DNA of 64,000 nt from Actinophytocola oryzae (GCF_004364325.1 NZ_SOCP01000008.1:248001-312000); one strand, 5' to 3'. Positions 16,255 through 24,901 are shown, counted from the stretch's first letter. The notes: a model not told the origin generated them from the letters alone. Made by a program: numbers and translations.

Positions 16255-17619
16255 ATGTCACGAGCATTCACCCGTCGCGCGACGGCGGCGGCACTGACCG
16301 TCCTCGCGATCACCGCGCTGTCGACCACGGCGCACGCGGAGAGCAGGCCGGATGCGTCACCGGCCGGGGACCTCACGGTCGCCTACACCACCGCCGCGTG
16401 TGACCCCTCCGGCACCACCAGCAGGGACGCCTCCCTGGCCACGCAGCTGAACGGCACCCTGACGGCCAAGCTGGAGGGAGCCATGACGGCGTACCGCGTC
16501 TCGTGCGCCCGCATGGTCGTCGACGCCGTCCGCGACCGCGGCCTCGACCCGAGAGCGGCGGACATCGCGATCGCCACCACGATCGTGGAGACGAGCATCC
16601 AGAACGTCAGCGAGGAGGTCGACCACGACAGCCTGGGCCTGTTCCAGCAGCGTGCGTCGTGGGGCAGTGCTACCAACCGGCTCAACCCCACGTGGGCCAC
16701 CAACGCCTTCCTCGACAAGATGATCAGCAAGTACCCCAACAACAGTTGGAAGACGGCGCCGATCGGCGAGGTGTGCCAGGCGGTCCAGGTCTCCGCCTTC
16801 CCCGACCGCTACCAGGTCGAGGCGGGCGACGCGCAGAAGATCGTCGACGCACTCTGGCAGGCGCGGGCCACGGACGGCGCGGACTTCGACGCGGACGGCG
16901 TCGGTGACATCTTCTCGTCGGCCACCGGGACGCTGACCGTCTGGAACGGTCGGGGTGCCAACAACTTCGCCGCGGCCGATGCTGTCGGTCCAGGCTGGAG
17001 CGCGTTCAGCCGCCCGGTCGCGGGCGACTTCGACGACGACGGCATCTCCGACCTCGCGGCGGTCGAGGGCGGGAGTACGCTCACCATCTGGAACGGTCGT
17101 GGTGGCAACAGGTTCAGTGCCGCCGTCGCCGTGGGCCCGGGCTGGGGCGACTACGACAGCACGCTGTTCGCGCTGGGTGACGTGAACGGCGACGGCCACG
17201 CCGACATCGGTTCGGTCAAGGAGGGCACCGGCACCCTCTACGTCTGGAACGGCCGGGGCAACAACAAGTTCGCCGCGGCGGTCGCCGTCGGCAACGGCTG
17301 GGGCGCGTACAGCAGGCCGGTCTCCGGCGACTTCGACGGTGACGGCATCTCCGACCTCGCGGCGGTCGAGGGCGGCAGCACGCTCACCATCTGGAACGGG
17401 CGCGGCAGCAACAACTTCGCGGCCGGTGTCGCGGTCGGCCCCGGCTGGGGCGACTACGACAGCGCACTGATGTCGCTGGGTGACGTGAACGGTGACGGCC
17501 ACGACGACATCGCCTCCGTGAAGGAGGGCACCGGCACCCTGTACGTCTGGAACGGCCGGGGCGCCGACAACTTCGGTGGCAGCACGGCCGTCGGCAACGG
17601 CTGGACGCCCTACTTCTGA
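16255..17619 (+). CDS. secreted lysozyme-like/transglycosylase-like protein with FG-GAP repeats
   Basis: 454-residue exported protein. The signal peptide covers residues 1-29 (AALTVLAITALSTTAHA). A lysozyme-like domain (~60-205) has a candidate catalytic Glu112 in AIATTIVETSIQNV followed by DSLGLFQQR. This arrangement recalls the Glu plus GLxQ pattern of soluble lytic transglycosylases. Cys49, Cys84 and a further cysteine in EVCQAVQ may form disulfides. Residues ~208-454 are five FG-GAP repeats almost identical to those of the upstream gene. The start is ATG at 16255; a longer frame from 16129 only overlaps the previous gene. Likely an extracellular peptidoglycan hydrolase acting with the P60-like neighbour. 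Confidence 0.72.
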   Translation: MSRAFTRRATAAALTVLAITALSTTAHAESRPDASPAGDLTVAYTTAACDPSGTTSRDASLATQLNGTLTAKLEGAMTAYRVSCARMVVDAVRDRGLDPRAADIAIATTIVETSIQNVSEEVDHDSLGLFQQRASWGSATNRLNPTWATNAFLDKMISKYPNNSWKTAPIGEVCQAVQVSAFPDRYQVEAGDAQKIVDALWQARATDGADFDADGVGDIFSSATGTLTVWNGRGANNFAAADAVGPGWSAFSRPVAGDFDDDGISDLAAVEGGSTLTIWNGRGGNRFSAAVAVGPGWGDYDSTLFALGDVNGDGHADIGSVKEGTGTLYVWNGRGNNKFAAAVAVGNGWGAYSRPVSGDFDGDGISDLAAVEGGSTLTIWNGRGSNNFAAGVAVGPGWGDYDSALMSLGDVNGDGHDDIASVKEGTGTLYVWNGRGADNFGGSTAVGNGWTPYF

Positions 17620-17646
17620 GCCGACCCCGACGGGAGAACGTTCTTC

Positions 17647-17683
17647 GTGCCCGAGCGCCGCGATCCCCGCGACGCTCGGGCAC
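17647..17683. terminator. hairpin terminator after the FG-GAP gene pair
   Basis: GTGCCCGAGCG at 17647-17657 pairs perfectly with CGCTCGGGCAC at 17673-17683; the 15-base loop contains a further CGCG pairing. It starts 28 bp after the stop at 17619. There is no T-run, which is usual for actinomycete terminators. Confidence 0.6.
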
Positions 17684-17907
17684 AGCTCGTCGTCCGGTGA
17701 GGGGCACTTCGTCTGGTATGCCGTTTCGAGGCGCTGTCCGTGATGTGGGAACGTCGCGCTCGGCGTGGACAGGCCGCGGTTCCGATCGCATGCTGGTGAG
17801 CGGGGGCGTCCCCACCGTGCATCGGCACCTGCTTCGCCCTGCCGGCAGACACGTCGGCCGGACCGCGCGAGTCGGCACGCCCCCGGCGAATCCCGAGTGG
17901 AGGGACG

Positions 17908-18735
17908 ATGAGTACGAACACGACGCACTCCGTGCGGTTCGTTCACCAGTGGCAGCAGTGGAAGGTCGCCAGGGAGCGGGAGCTGGCTCACCCGCACGGG
18001 TGGCTGGCGCTGGTGTCGCTGGACTGGCTGTCCGAGGTCCCGACCTCCTACCCCGGGGTGCCGGGCCTGTGGTGGCAGGACCAGGACGCCGCCTACCTCG
18101 ACCCGGACGGCGCCGCGATGTCGGTGGACGGCGCCCCGGTGGCGGCCGGGCATCGGTTCGAGCTGGTGAACAGCGGTCCCGGGGTGCGGGTGGCGACCGG
18201 TGACGTGGAGGTCGAGGTCGCCCGCCGGTCCGGCTACCTGGTCCGCGTGCACGACCCGAACGCGCCCGCGCTGGCCGCCTTCGCGGGCGTGCCGACCTAC
18301 GATCCCGATCCGGCGTGGGTGGTCGGCGGCCGGTACGAGCCGTTCGACGCGCCGCGTCCGGTCACCGTCGGCGCGGTCGTCGAGGGCCTGAGTCACGTCT
18401 ACACCGCGCCGGGCATCGTGCGGTTCGAGCACGCCGGTGAGGAGCACACGCTCACCGCGTTCAACGGGCGCGGCGGCAAGGGGTTCACCATCCTGTTCAC
18501 CGACGCCACCAGCGGGGTCACCACGCACGCGGCCAACCGGTCGGTGTCCGTGGACGACCCGACCGACGGCACGGTCCTGCTCGACTTCAACCGCGCGACG
18601 AACCTGCCGTGCGCGTTCACCGACTTCGCGACCTGCCCGCTGCCGCCCGCTGGCAACCACCTGCCGTTCGCCGTGACGGCCGGCGAGCTCGAGCCCCACG
18701 AGCGCGAGACCCCGGCCCCCCGACGCGAGTCCTGA
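17908..18735 (+). CDS. DUF1684 family protein
   Basis: 275-residue cytoplasmic protein of the DUF1684 family. Family features visible are WQQWKVARERELAHPHGWLA near the start, LVSLDWL, a central beta-rich segment, and the C-terminal signature LLDFNRATNLPCAFTDFATC followed by PPAGNHLPFAV. This family is widespread in actinobacteria and has no established biochemical role. It begins 288 bp after the FG-GAP gene and is closely followed, 11 bp later, by the GNAT gene, so the two are probably one transcript. Confidence 0.85.
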   Translation: MSTNTTHSVRFVHQWQQWKVARERELAHPHGWLALVSLDWLSEVPTSYPGVPGLWWQDQDAAYLDPDGAAMSVDGAPVAAGHRFELVNSGPGVRVATGDVEVEVARRSGYLVRVHDPNAPALAAFAGVPTYDPDPAWVVGGRYEPFDAPRPVTVGAVVEGLSHVYTAPGIVRFEHAGEEHTLTAFNGRGGKGFTILFTDATSGVTTHAANRSVSVDDPTDGTVLLDFNRATNLPCAFTDFATCPLPPAGNHLPFAVTAGELEPHERETPAPRRES

Positions 18736-18746
18736 CGGAGCACCGC

Positions 18747-19448
18747 TTGACCCTCGAACACACGTTGACGTCCGGGCTGGACAACCCGGTGTGGACGGCA
18801 CTGACCGGACCGCACGCGCGTTTCGCGGAGCGCGTGGGCCGGGCGGTGCGTTACCAGGCCGATGTCGCGCCCTTCTTCGCCGTCCCCGACGAGCCCGGCG
18901 AGCAGGGGTGGGCGGACCTGCGCGAGCTGGCCGGGCCCGGCGCCGTGGCGGTCGTGGCCGGCGGAGCGGCCGTGCCGACGGAGTGGGACGTCGTGGAGAC
19001 GCTTCCCGGCGTCCAGCTGGTCGACGACGGGGTGGTCGGGGCGCCTGCGCCGGAAGCCGTCCGGCTCACCCCGGCCGACGTGCCGGAGATGCTGGCGCTG
19101 GTCGCCAGCACCCGTCCCGGCCCGTTCCTCCCCAGGACCATCGAGCTGGGCACGTACCTCGGCATCCGCAGCGAGGGCGCACTCGTCGCGATGGCCGGTG
19201 AGCGGCTGCGCCTTCCCGGGTGGACCGAGATCAGCGCCGTGTGCACGGACCCGTCCTTCCGGGGCAGGGGAGCGGCCTCGACCCTCGTCCGAGGGCTCGT
19301 CGACGGCATCCGTGCCAGGGGCGAACAGCCGTTCATGCACGCGGCCGCCTCGAACACCAACGCGATCCGGCTCTACGAGTCGATGGGGTTCCGGATCCGG
19401 CTGCGCCCGACGTTCACCGCCCTGCGTGTCCCGGTGACCGCTGGGTGA
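18747..19448 (+). CDS. GNAT-family N-acetyltransferase
   Basis: 233-residue acetyltransferase. The C-terminal half carries the GNAT core: EISAVCTDPSFRGRGAASTL with the acetyl-CoA pyrophosphate motif RGRGAA, then HAAASNTNAIRLYESMGFRI. The N-terminal ~85 residues resemble the extra domain of FR47-type GNATs. The acceptor is unknown. The TTG at 18747 was chosen for GGAG with 6-base spacing right after the DUF1684 stop. The gene overlaps the convergent MFS gene by 35 bp at the 3' end, which is unusual for two confident genes but common in dense actinomycete DNA. Confidence 0.83.
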   Translation: MTLEHTLTSGLDNPVWTALTGPHARFAERVGRAVRYQADVAPFFAVPDEPGEQGWADLRELAGPGAVAVVAGGAAVPTEWDVVETLPGVQLVDDGVVGAPAPEAVRLTPADVPEMLALVASTRPGPFLPRTIELGTYLGIRSEGALVAMAGERLRLPGWTEISAVCTDPSFRGRGAASTLVRGLVDGIRARGEQPFMHAAASNTNAIRLYESMGFRIRLRPTFTALRVPVTAG

Positions 19449-20826
19449 GGCTGGGCCGTCCCGGCAGGAGTGTGCTCGCGGCGAGCACGACGAGGACCGC
19501 GCCGGTCACGAACCAGTACACGCCGTGCAGGCCCGCGACCGGGTTGCCCGAGGTCTCGAGAACGAGCGCGACGACGGCGACGCCGACCGACCCGCCCAGC
19601 TGGTTGAGCATGTAGAGCACGGAACTGCCCTGCGGCACCAGCGGTCCTGGCAGAAACCGGTACAGCGACCCCATCGCGGGCGGCCCGACGAAGCCGAGCC
19701 CGACACCGACGGCCAGTTCGGTGACCACCACCCACACCTCGTCGGTCCGCATGCCGATCCGGGTGACCGCGAACGCGGCCAACGCGGCCAGGAACGCGCC
19801 GGCCAGCGCCAGGTTGCGCGACCCGACCCGGTCGCTCAGGCGTCCTGCCAGCGGCGCGGCGACCGCCGCACCGACACCGAGCGGCGCGACGAGCAGCCCG
19901 GCCGCGAGCGCGTCCTGACCGCGCGCTTGCTGGAGGTACAGCGGGAGCACGACCAGGCTCGCGTACATCGCGACGCCGGTGAGCGCCATGACGGTCACGC
20001 TCGCGGCGAACCCACCGCGGGCGAACAGCCTGAGATCGACGAGCGGCTGTCCACGACGCAGGGCGTGGACGGCGTAGCCGGTCAGCAACGCGACACCGGC
20101 GACCAGCGGCACGAGCACCAGCGGGCTGACGAGCGCCGAGCGGTCGGCCGCCTGCGACAGCGTCAGCAGCAGCCCCGCGAAACCCGGACCGAGCAGGGCG
20201 ACGCCGATGACGTCGAGCCGCGTCCTTGCCGCGAGGGCGCCAGGTGGGTCCTCGGACATCACCCTGCGCGCCAGCACGAGCGCGACCGCGCCGACCGGCA
20301 CGCTGAGCAGGAACATCCACCGCCACCCCAGACCCTGCAACACCACACCCCCGACGACCGGCCCCAGCACCGGGCCGAGCGACAGGACCGCGGCCATCAG
20401 GCCCATCACCCGGCCTGCCCGGCGTGGTCCCGCAGCACGGGCCAGCAGGATCAGTACGAGCGGGTCGAGGACCCCCGCGCCGACACCCTGCAGCACCCGC
20501 CACACGATCAGGCTGCCGACGTCCCACGCCAGCCCGCAGCCGAGTGAGCCGAGCAGGAACAGGCCGAGTCCCACGAGCCACATGCGCCTGCCGCCGAAGC
20601 GGTCCACCGCCCAGCCGGTGACCGGGATGGTGACGGTGACCGCGAGCAGGAATCCCGTCGACACCCAGCCGATGGTGCCGAGCGGGGCACCGAACTCCCC
20701 GGCCAGCCGGTCGATCCCCACGGCCACCATCGTGCTGTTGAGGATGCCCAGCCCACCGCCGAGCAGGATCACGCCCACCAGCAGCCGCAGTGCGGAGTCC
20801 AGTCGATCGTCCTCTGTCCTTCTCAC
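19414..20826 (-). CDS. MFS drug-efflux transporter (DHA2/EmrB-like)
   Basis: 470-residue polytopic inner-membrane protein with about 13-14 hydrophobic segments. It shows the MFS motif A loop GWAVDRFGGRRMWLVG, the antiporter motif C-like GPVLGPVVGG, and STMVAVGIDRLAGEF in helix 1, where DHA2 exporters usually have LDxTIVNVALP. It probably exports a hydrophobic drug or metabolite using the proton gradient. It is divergent from a TetR gene, and the 117-bp gap between them holds two copies of an AACCAGAC inverted repeat, so repression by that TetR is very likely. Confidence 0.9.
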   Translation of the reverse strand: MRRTEDDRLDSALRLLVGVILLGGGLGILNSTMVAVGIDRLAGEFGAPLGTIGWVSTGFLLAVTVTIPVTGWAVDRFGGRRMWLVGLGLFLLGSLGCGLAWDVGSLIVWRVLQGVGAGVLDPLVLILLARAAGPRRAGRVMGLMAAVLSLGPVLGPVVGGVVLQGLGWRWMFLLSVPVGAVALVLARRVMSEDPPGALAARTRLDVIGVALLGPGFAGLLLTLSQAADRSALVSPLVLVPLVAGVALLTGYAVHALRRGQPLVDLRLFARGGFAASVTVMALTGVAMYASLVVLPLYLQQARGQDALAAGLLVAPLGVGAAVAAPLAGRLSDRVGSRNLALAGAFLAALAAFAVTRIGMRTDEVWVVVTELAVGVGLGFVGPPAMGSLYRFLPGPLVPQGSSVLYMLNQLGGSVGVAVVALVLETSGNPVAGLHGVYWFVTGAVLVVLAASTLLPGRPSLTQRSPGHAGR

Positions 20827-20845
20827 GCGCCTTCCCTCCGGCTCA

Positions 20846-20867
20846 AACCAGACCCATCAGTCTGGTT
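20846..20867. promoter_or_regulatory. TetR operator O1
   Basis: Perfect 8-bp inverted repeat AACCAGAC-6-GTCTGGTT, 20-41 bases upstream of the MFS start. It has the same arms as O2 at 20905-20926, which makes it the probable binding site of the adjacent TetR protein controlling the efflux gene. Confidence 0.8.
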
Positions 20868-20874
20868 AAAAAGA

Positions 20875-20888
20875 CTCATCGGTATGAG
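20875..20888. promoter_or_regulatory. extra dyad between the two TetR operators
   Basis: CTCAT-4-ATGAG, a 5-bp perfect inverted repeat midway between O1 and O2. Its sequence is unrelated to the TetR operators. It could be a third regulator site or fall within the MFS promoter. Confidence 0.35.
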
Positions 20889-20904
20889 ACTAACAGGACT
20901 GCCC

Positions 20905-20926
20905 AAACAGACCGGCGAGTCTGGTT
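20905..20926. promoter_or_regulatory. TetR operator O2, over the TetR promoter
   Basis: AAACAGAC-6-GTCTGGTT, matching O1 at 15 of 16 arm positions and with identical spacing. It sits just upstream of TAGACT (20932-20937), a -10-like box only 6 bases from the TetR ATG. Occupancy would block the TetR gene's own leaderless promoter (autoregulation). Confidence 0.78.
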
Positions 20927-20943
20927 TGGCGTAGACTGGCGAC

Positions 20944-21582
20944 ATGGGCGCAACCGTCTCGACCCGGGGTCGAATCGACAAACGGCAGGCGATCCTCGGT
21001 GCCGCGTTCGCCGTGTTCGCCAGGGAGGGGTACGCCAGGGCCGGGGTGGACGTGATCGCGGCAGAGGCCGGCGTCGCCAAGGCCACCGTGTACAGCCACT
21101 TCGGCGACAAGGAGACCCTGCTCCGCGAGGCCATCGCCGCCTCGGCCGACCAGGCCCTCGCGCGGAACCTCGCCGTGCTGGACCGGCTCACCGACCGGGG
21201 TGACGACCTGCGGGCGACGCTGGAGGGCGTCGGTCTCCGGTTGCTCCAGTGCTACTGCGACGACCGGTCCTGGGCACTGCGGCGGCTGCTCTCCTCGGAG
21301 ATCAACCAGTTCCCCGAACTGCTCGACATCGTGCACACCCGCGCGGCAGGCCGGGTCACCGAGGCGCTGGCCGACCGGCTCGCACGACTGTCCATCGCCG
21401 GACACCTGCACGCCCCGGACCCGCTCGTCGCCGCGGAGCAGTTCTTCTCCCTGCTGTCCGGCTCGATCGACACCCGAGCCCGTCTCGGCACCCGCCGCGT
21501 CCCCAACACGGAGCTGCGCACCGTGGCGCGGGCCGCGGTCGACACCTTTCTCAAGGCGTTCGCCCAGAAGCCGACCGGGTAG
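20944..21582 (+). CDS. TetR-family repressor of the MFS efflux gene
   Basis: 212-residue TetR regulator. The HTH spans about residues 15-60 (AILGAAFAVFAREGYARAGV, DVIAAEAGVAKATVYSHF, GDKETLLREAI). The C-terminal domain is AcrR-like (TetR_C_33-type pattern, SSEINQFPELLDIVHTR). The ATG at 20944 is preceded by TAGACT and no Shine-Dalgarno, consistent with a leaderless message. Two operator copies in the divergent gap support control of both itself and the exporter. The inducer is unknown, probably the exporter's substrate. Confidence 0.9.
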   Translation: MGATVSTRGRIDKRQAILGAAFAVFAREGYARAGVDVIAAEAGVAKATVYSHFGDKETLLREAIAASADQALARNLAVLDRLTDRGDDLRATLEGVGLRLLQCYCDDRSWALRRLLSSEINQFPELLDIVHTRAAGRVTEALADRLARLSIAGHLHAPDPLVAAEQFFSLLSGSIDTRARLGTRRVPNTELRTVARAAVDTFLKAFAQKPTG

Positions 21583-21700
21583 CCGCCAGGGCGTCTCCTG
21601 CCGAGACATGACCATTCTCTTACGTGGTGCGGAATCCGCGCCCCGTCCTTCGGCCTGCTGGCAGTGTTCGAACACGCCGTGACGTGGTGTCGACGGCGGG

Positions 21701-22300
21701 ATGCCGATGATGGGGTGTGACATGGGCCAGCAAAGTCACAGTCTTGCGGAAGCCGGCGATCACGACGGCGGCGACGAGGACCTCCGGCGCAGCGCACGGG
21801 AGACCCGCGCGGCCCTCGGCAGGCTGCGGGTGCGCGTCGCCAGCCGCGACGGCACGGTGTCGGCCGTCCTGACGGGAGACGGCCGCCTGGCGGACCTCAC
21901 GTTCCACGCGGGTGCGTTCGACCACGGCCCGGTCGGGCTCGCCGGCCTGGTCGTCGAGACGGTCGGCGAGGCGTACCGGATGGCAGGCCGGCAGGTGACC
22001 GCGGCACTGCGACCGTTGCTCGACCTGCCGTTCGACCCGGGCACCGGTGGTCCGGCGTGCGGACACGCCACGGCGCCTGCCTTCGGTGACCTCGTGCGGG
22101 AGCACAGGCGCCGCACGGGCTGGTCGCAGCAGGAACTGGCCGACAAGGCCTGCCTCGGCGTGCGGGGCCTGCGCAAGATCGAGACGGGCGGCGTCGTGTC
22201 GCCGCGACCGGCGACGGTACGTCTGCTCTCGGACGCGCTGGGACTCGACGGCGAGCGTCGGGAAGCGTTCTTCCTGGCCGCGTCGATTTCTCGTGGATAA
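21701..22300 (+). CDS. YbaB/EbfC-like domain fused to an XRE-type HTH
   Basis: 199-residue protein combining two DNA-binding types. Residues ~30-110 resemble YbaB/EbfC nucleoid proteins as found in actinobacteria (RETRAALGRLRVRVASRDGT, DGRLADLTFHAGAF). Residues ~125-190 are a Cro/C1-type HTH (FGDLVREHRRRTGWSQQELA, VRGLRKIETG, LLSDALGL). YbaB proteins normally stand alone or sit next to secretion or recombination genes, so the fusion is unusual. A start at 21722 (MGQQS, with GGGG 7 bases upstream) is equally possible. No partner gene is evident. The DNA target is unknown. Confidence 0.7.
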   Translation: MPMMGCDMGQQSHSLAEAGDHDGGDEDLRRSARETRAALGRLRVRVASRDGTVSAVLTGDGRLADLTFHAGAFDHGPVGLAGLVVETVGEAYRMAGRQVTAALRPLLDLPFDPGTGGPACGHATAPAFGDLVREHRRRTGWSQQELADKACLGVRGLRKIETGGVVSPRPATVRLLSDALGLDGERREAFFLAASISRG

Positions 22301-22424
22301 CAGCTCGGCCGCCGCCGGGAAATATTCGTCGAATTCGCGACGCCGATATTCCGGCACAGGAACTCGACCGGTACCGGACCGGAACTTCTCGTTGCGCCCG
22401 AACGGTTCCGGACGGTCCTGGACA

Positions 22425-22445
22425 TGTCCCGGACTGTCCGGGACA
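22425..22445. terminator. 21-bp palindrome between the YbaB-XRE and membrane-protein genes
   Basis: TGTCCCGGA-CTG-TCCGGGACA, perfect 9-bp arms with a 3-base loop, about 125 bp after the YbaB-XRE stop and 80 bp before the next start. It could be a terminator or an operator. The nearby sequence repeats CCGGA several times. Confidence 0.5.
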
Positions 22446-22522
22446 CCGCGACCTCGCTGTTTTCGGCGACGGCTTGGCGTGTTTCGCGACCAGCCCCTCC
22501 GGTTCGTCAATACGATAAATCC

Positions 22523-23575
22523 ATGCCTAACGAAAATGAAGGGCTTGGCACACTCGCCAAAGGCCTGTTGTTCGTATTCATGGTTGTCGGTGCCGTCGGT
22601 GGCGGCGCGCTCGGTCAGAGCATCGGCGGAGAGAGAACCGGACTGCTCCTCGGGGCAGGGGTGGGACTCGTCCTGGTCGGGTTCGCCTACTACCCGATCG
22701 CCCGTGCCGCGAACTCGACGGTCACGCCGACCGGACGGAGGTGGCACAACCTCAACACCATCAGGGGTGTCCCGATCCAGCGGTACGCCGCGTTCAACCC
22801 GGGTCTCGGGGTCGCGGCCATCGCGGGCGCGATCGGCAGGGCGACTTCGGCGTGGCTCGGCTTCCTGTTCTTCCTGGTCGCATTCGTGGCCGCGGTGGTG
22901 TTCTACCGGAGGTTCCACACCAGGCGGCTGGTCGCCGGGCTCACCGCTCGGCGCGAGTACGCGTCGGCGCACGGCCACGAGTACCGGGACCGGGAGCTGA
23001 ACCTGCTCGGTGACAGGTGGAACGGGATCTATCCGAACCGGACCGTGGTGCTGCAGCCGTTCGGCGTGGTCGCCGGGGAGACCGACGGCCTGCCGTGGAC
23101 CGTCTTCGACTCCATGCAGCTCTCGGCCGACGGGAGGAGGGTCGGCCTGCCCGGTGCCGAGCGGGCCCGCCGCACGGTGTGGGTGGTCCACCTGCCCGTC
23201 GCGTACCCGCGTCTGCGGCTGATCCACGACTCGGCGCCGTCGTTCGTCTCCGCGGCGAAGCGTCGCGAGGCCGCTGCCGTGGCCCGGCTCGAGGCGGAGC
23301 CCGCCGCCCAGGACTTCGCCAACGCTGCGGCCGCGGCCGGTGCGCTGGAGCTGACCGAGGAGCGCGGGCTGCCCGACTGGTGGCTCGAGGGCCGGGACCT
23401 GATCACGGCCGCTCCGGCACCCGACGACGACGTGCCCATCCCGCCGGAACGACTGGTCGGGACCCTCGACTCACTGCTGGCGCTGGCGCGGGTGCTCACC
23501 ACCGCGCCACTCGGCCACCACGGCACCCGGCCCACCACCGACGTGCCACTGCGTGCCGAGGTGCGACAGGCCTAG
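22523..23575 (+). CDS. membrane protein of unknown function
   Basis: 350-residue protein. Two hydrophobic pairs occur near residues 10-30 and 40-60 (LLFVFMVVGAVGGGALGQ; LLLGAGVGLVLVGFAYYPI) and around 95-135 (LGVAAIAGAIG; LGFLFFLVAFVAAVVFYRRF). They are followed by a ~215-residue soluble region containing PFGVVAGETDGLPWTVFDSM and an Ala-rich helix (RREAAAVARLEAEPAAQDFA). The layout resembles DUF3137-like actinobacterial proteins, but I cannot assign it firmly. The ATG at 22523 was selected because the first 33 residues of the longer frame overlap the upstream palindrome and are basic and non-helical. Confidence 0.6.
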   Translation: MPNENEGLGTLAKGLLFVFMVVGAVGGGALGQSIGGERTGLLLGAGVGLVLVGFAYYPIARAANSTVTPTGRRWHNLNTIRGVPIQRYAAFNPGLGVAAIAGAIGRATSAWLGFLFFLVAFVAAVVFYRRFHTRRLVAGLTARREYASAHGHEYRDRELNLLGDRWNGIYPNRTVVLQPFGVVAGETDGLPWTVFDSMQLSADGRRVGLPGAERARRTVWVVHLPVAYPRLRLIHDSAPSFVSAAKRREAAAVARLEAEPAAQDFANAAAAAGALELTEERGLPDWWLEGRDLITAAPAPDDDVPIPPERLVGTLDSLLALARVLTTAPLGHHGTRPTTDVPLRAEVRQA

Positions 23576-23579
23576 CCGA

Positions 23580-23621
23580 ACACCGGCCCGGACGCGGGAT
23601 CCGCCACGTCCGGGCCGGTGT
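23580..23621. terminator. bidirectional hairpin terminator
   Basis: Arms ACACCGGCCCGGACG (23580-23594) and CGTCCGGGCCGGTGT (23607-23621) are perfectly complementary over 15 bp with a 12-base loop. The hairpin lies between the stops of two convergent genes, 4 bp and 20 bp away. Confidence 0.85.
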
Positions 23622-23641
23622 GCCCGTCTGACGACAGTCAC

Positions 23642-24823
23642 TCAGGACAGGTTGCCCGCGATCGGGAGGTCGCCCTGCTCGCCCCAGTTCGACTGCATCA
23701 CGGCACCGGGGCGGTGCCAGGTCTTGGTCGACGGGCGGAACACCCCGATCTCGTCGACACCGTCGGCGTTCCAGTCACCCGCGATCGGCAGGTCGCCCGG
23801 CTCGCCCCAGTTGGTAGCGAGCGTGCGACCCGGGGTGAACCAGGTGCCCGTGGACGGGCGGAACACCCCGATCTCGTCGGCGCCGTCGCCGTTCCAGTCA
23901 CCGGCCACCGGCAGGTCGCCCGGCTCGCCCCAGTTGGTCGCCAACGTCCGGCCCCTCGCGAACCACGTCTTGGTCGACGGGCGGAAGACGCCGACGTCGG
24001 TCAGGCCGTTGCCGTCCCAGTCGCCCGTCACCGGCAGGTCGCCCGGCTCGCCCCAGTTCGTGTAGACGATGCGGCCCGGCGTGTGCCAGTTGCCCGTCGA
24101 GGGCCGGAAGACGCCGATCTCGTCGTAGCCGTCACGGTCGAGGTCCGCCGCGAACGGCAGGTCGCCCGGCTCGCCCCAGTTGGTCGCGACCGTGCGGCCG
24201 GGACTGAACCAGCTCCCGTTCGACGGGCGGAACACGCCGATCTCGTCGACCGCCGTGCCGCAGTTGCGGCTGACGATCTGCGAGGTCTGCGAGTTGCCCG
24301 TGCCGTAGGTCACGCCGTTGAACACCGGCGGCGTGCGCTCGTTGTTCACGTAGCCCCACTCCGCCTGGCCGTCGCCGTTGCGGTCGACGGCCATCTCGAA
24401 GTGCACGTGCGACACGCCGTTGGAGGTCTCGCCGGTGTGCCCGACGCGCCCGATGGGGGTGCCGCGCACGACCCGGTAGCCGACGCCGACCGCGCGGGAC
24501 TGCAGGTGGATGTAGGTGGTGAACCACCCGCCGCCGTGGTTGATCTGGATGATGTTCCCGGCGCCTGCCGGGTTGCTGTACGACTGGTTCACGACCCCGG
24601 GCGCAGGCGCCACCAGCTGGGCGCCCTCGGTCGCGCTCGTCGGGTTGCGGAAGATGTCGAGTGCGGGCGCGTGGGCGAACGACTCGGCCCGGATCGCGGT
24701 GCCGCAGGGGAACGGCGCCTGGAAGTTCGGCCGCGCCGACGCCTCCTGGGCAGGCAACGCGAGCAGGGCGGCTGGTACGGCGGCGGCCGTCAACACGGCG
24801 AGCAGGGGACGCCATCTCGGCAT
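23642..24823 (-). CDS. secreted M23 (LytM-type) peptidase with C-terminal repeat propeller
   Basis: 393-residue exported metallopeptidase. The signal peptide is residues 1-30. The M23 domain (~40-165) has the zinc set His51/Asp55 (HAPALD) and His141 in HVHF, plus His106 in YIHLQS and His139. Such enzymes cut peptide cross-bridges in peptidoglycan. Residues ~190-393 are five ~41-residue repeats of the form IGVFRPSTGTWFTPGRTLAT then NWGEPGDLPIAGDWNGDG. These are another FG-GAP-like calcium-loop repeat class, probably forming a wall-binding propeller. It is convergent with the membrane-protein gene and separated from the second DUF5937 gene by 78 bp. Confidence 0.88.
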   Translation of the reverse strand: MPRWRPLLAVLTAAAVPAALLALPAQEASARPNFQAPFPCGTAIRAESFAHAPALDIFRNPTSATEGAQLVAPAPGVVNQSYSNPAGAGNIIQINHGGGWFTTYIHLQSRAVGVGYRVVRGTPIGRVGHTGETSNGVSHVHFEMAVDRNGDGQAEWGYVNNERTPPVFNGVTYGTGNSQTSQIVSRNCGTAVDEIGVFRPSNGSWFSPGRTVATNWGEPGDLPFAADLDRDGYDEIGVFRPSTGNWHTPGRIVYTNWGEPGDLPVTGDWDGNGLTDVGVFRPSTKTWFARGRTLATNWGEPGDLPVAGDWNGDGADEIGVFRPSTGTWFTPGRTLATNWGEPGDLPIAGDWNADGVDEIGVFRPSTKTWHRPGAVMQSNWGEQGDLPIAGNLS

Positions 24824-24901
24824 GCCGATCAGTCCTCTCGATAGTTGGTTAATTTCCTCCCTACCGTGGAGGGGTGGTCGTGATCCGGCGACACCATTCG
24901 G

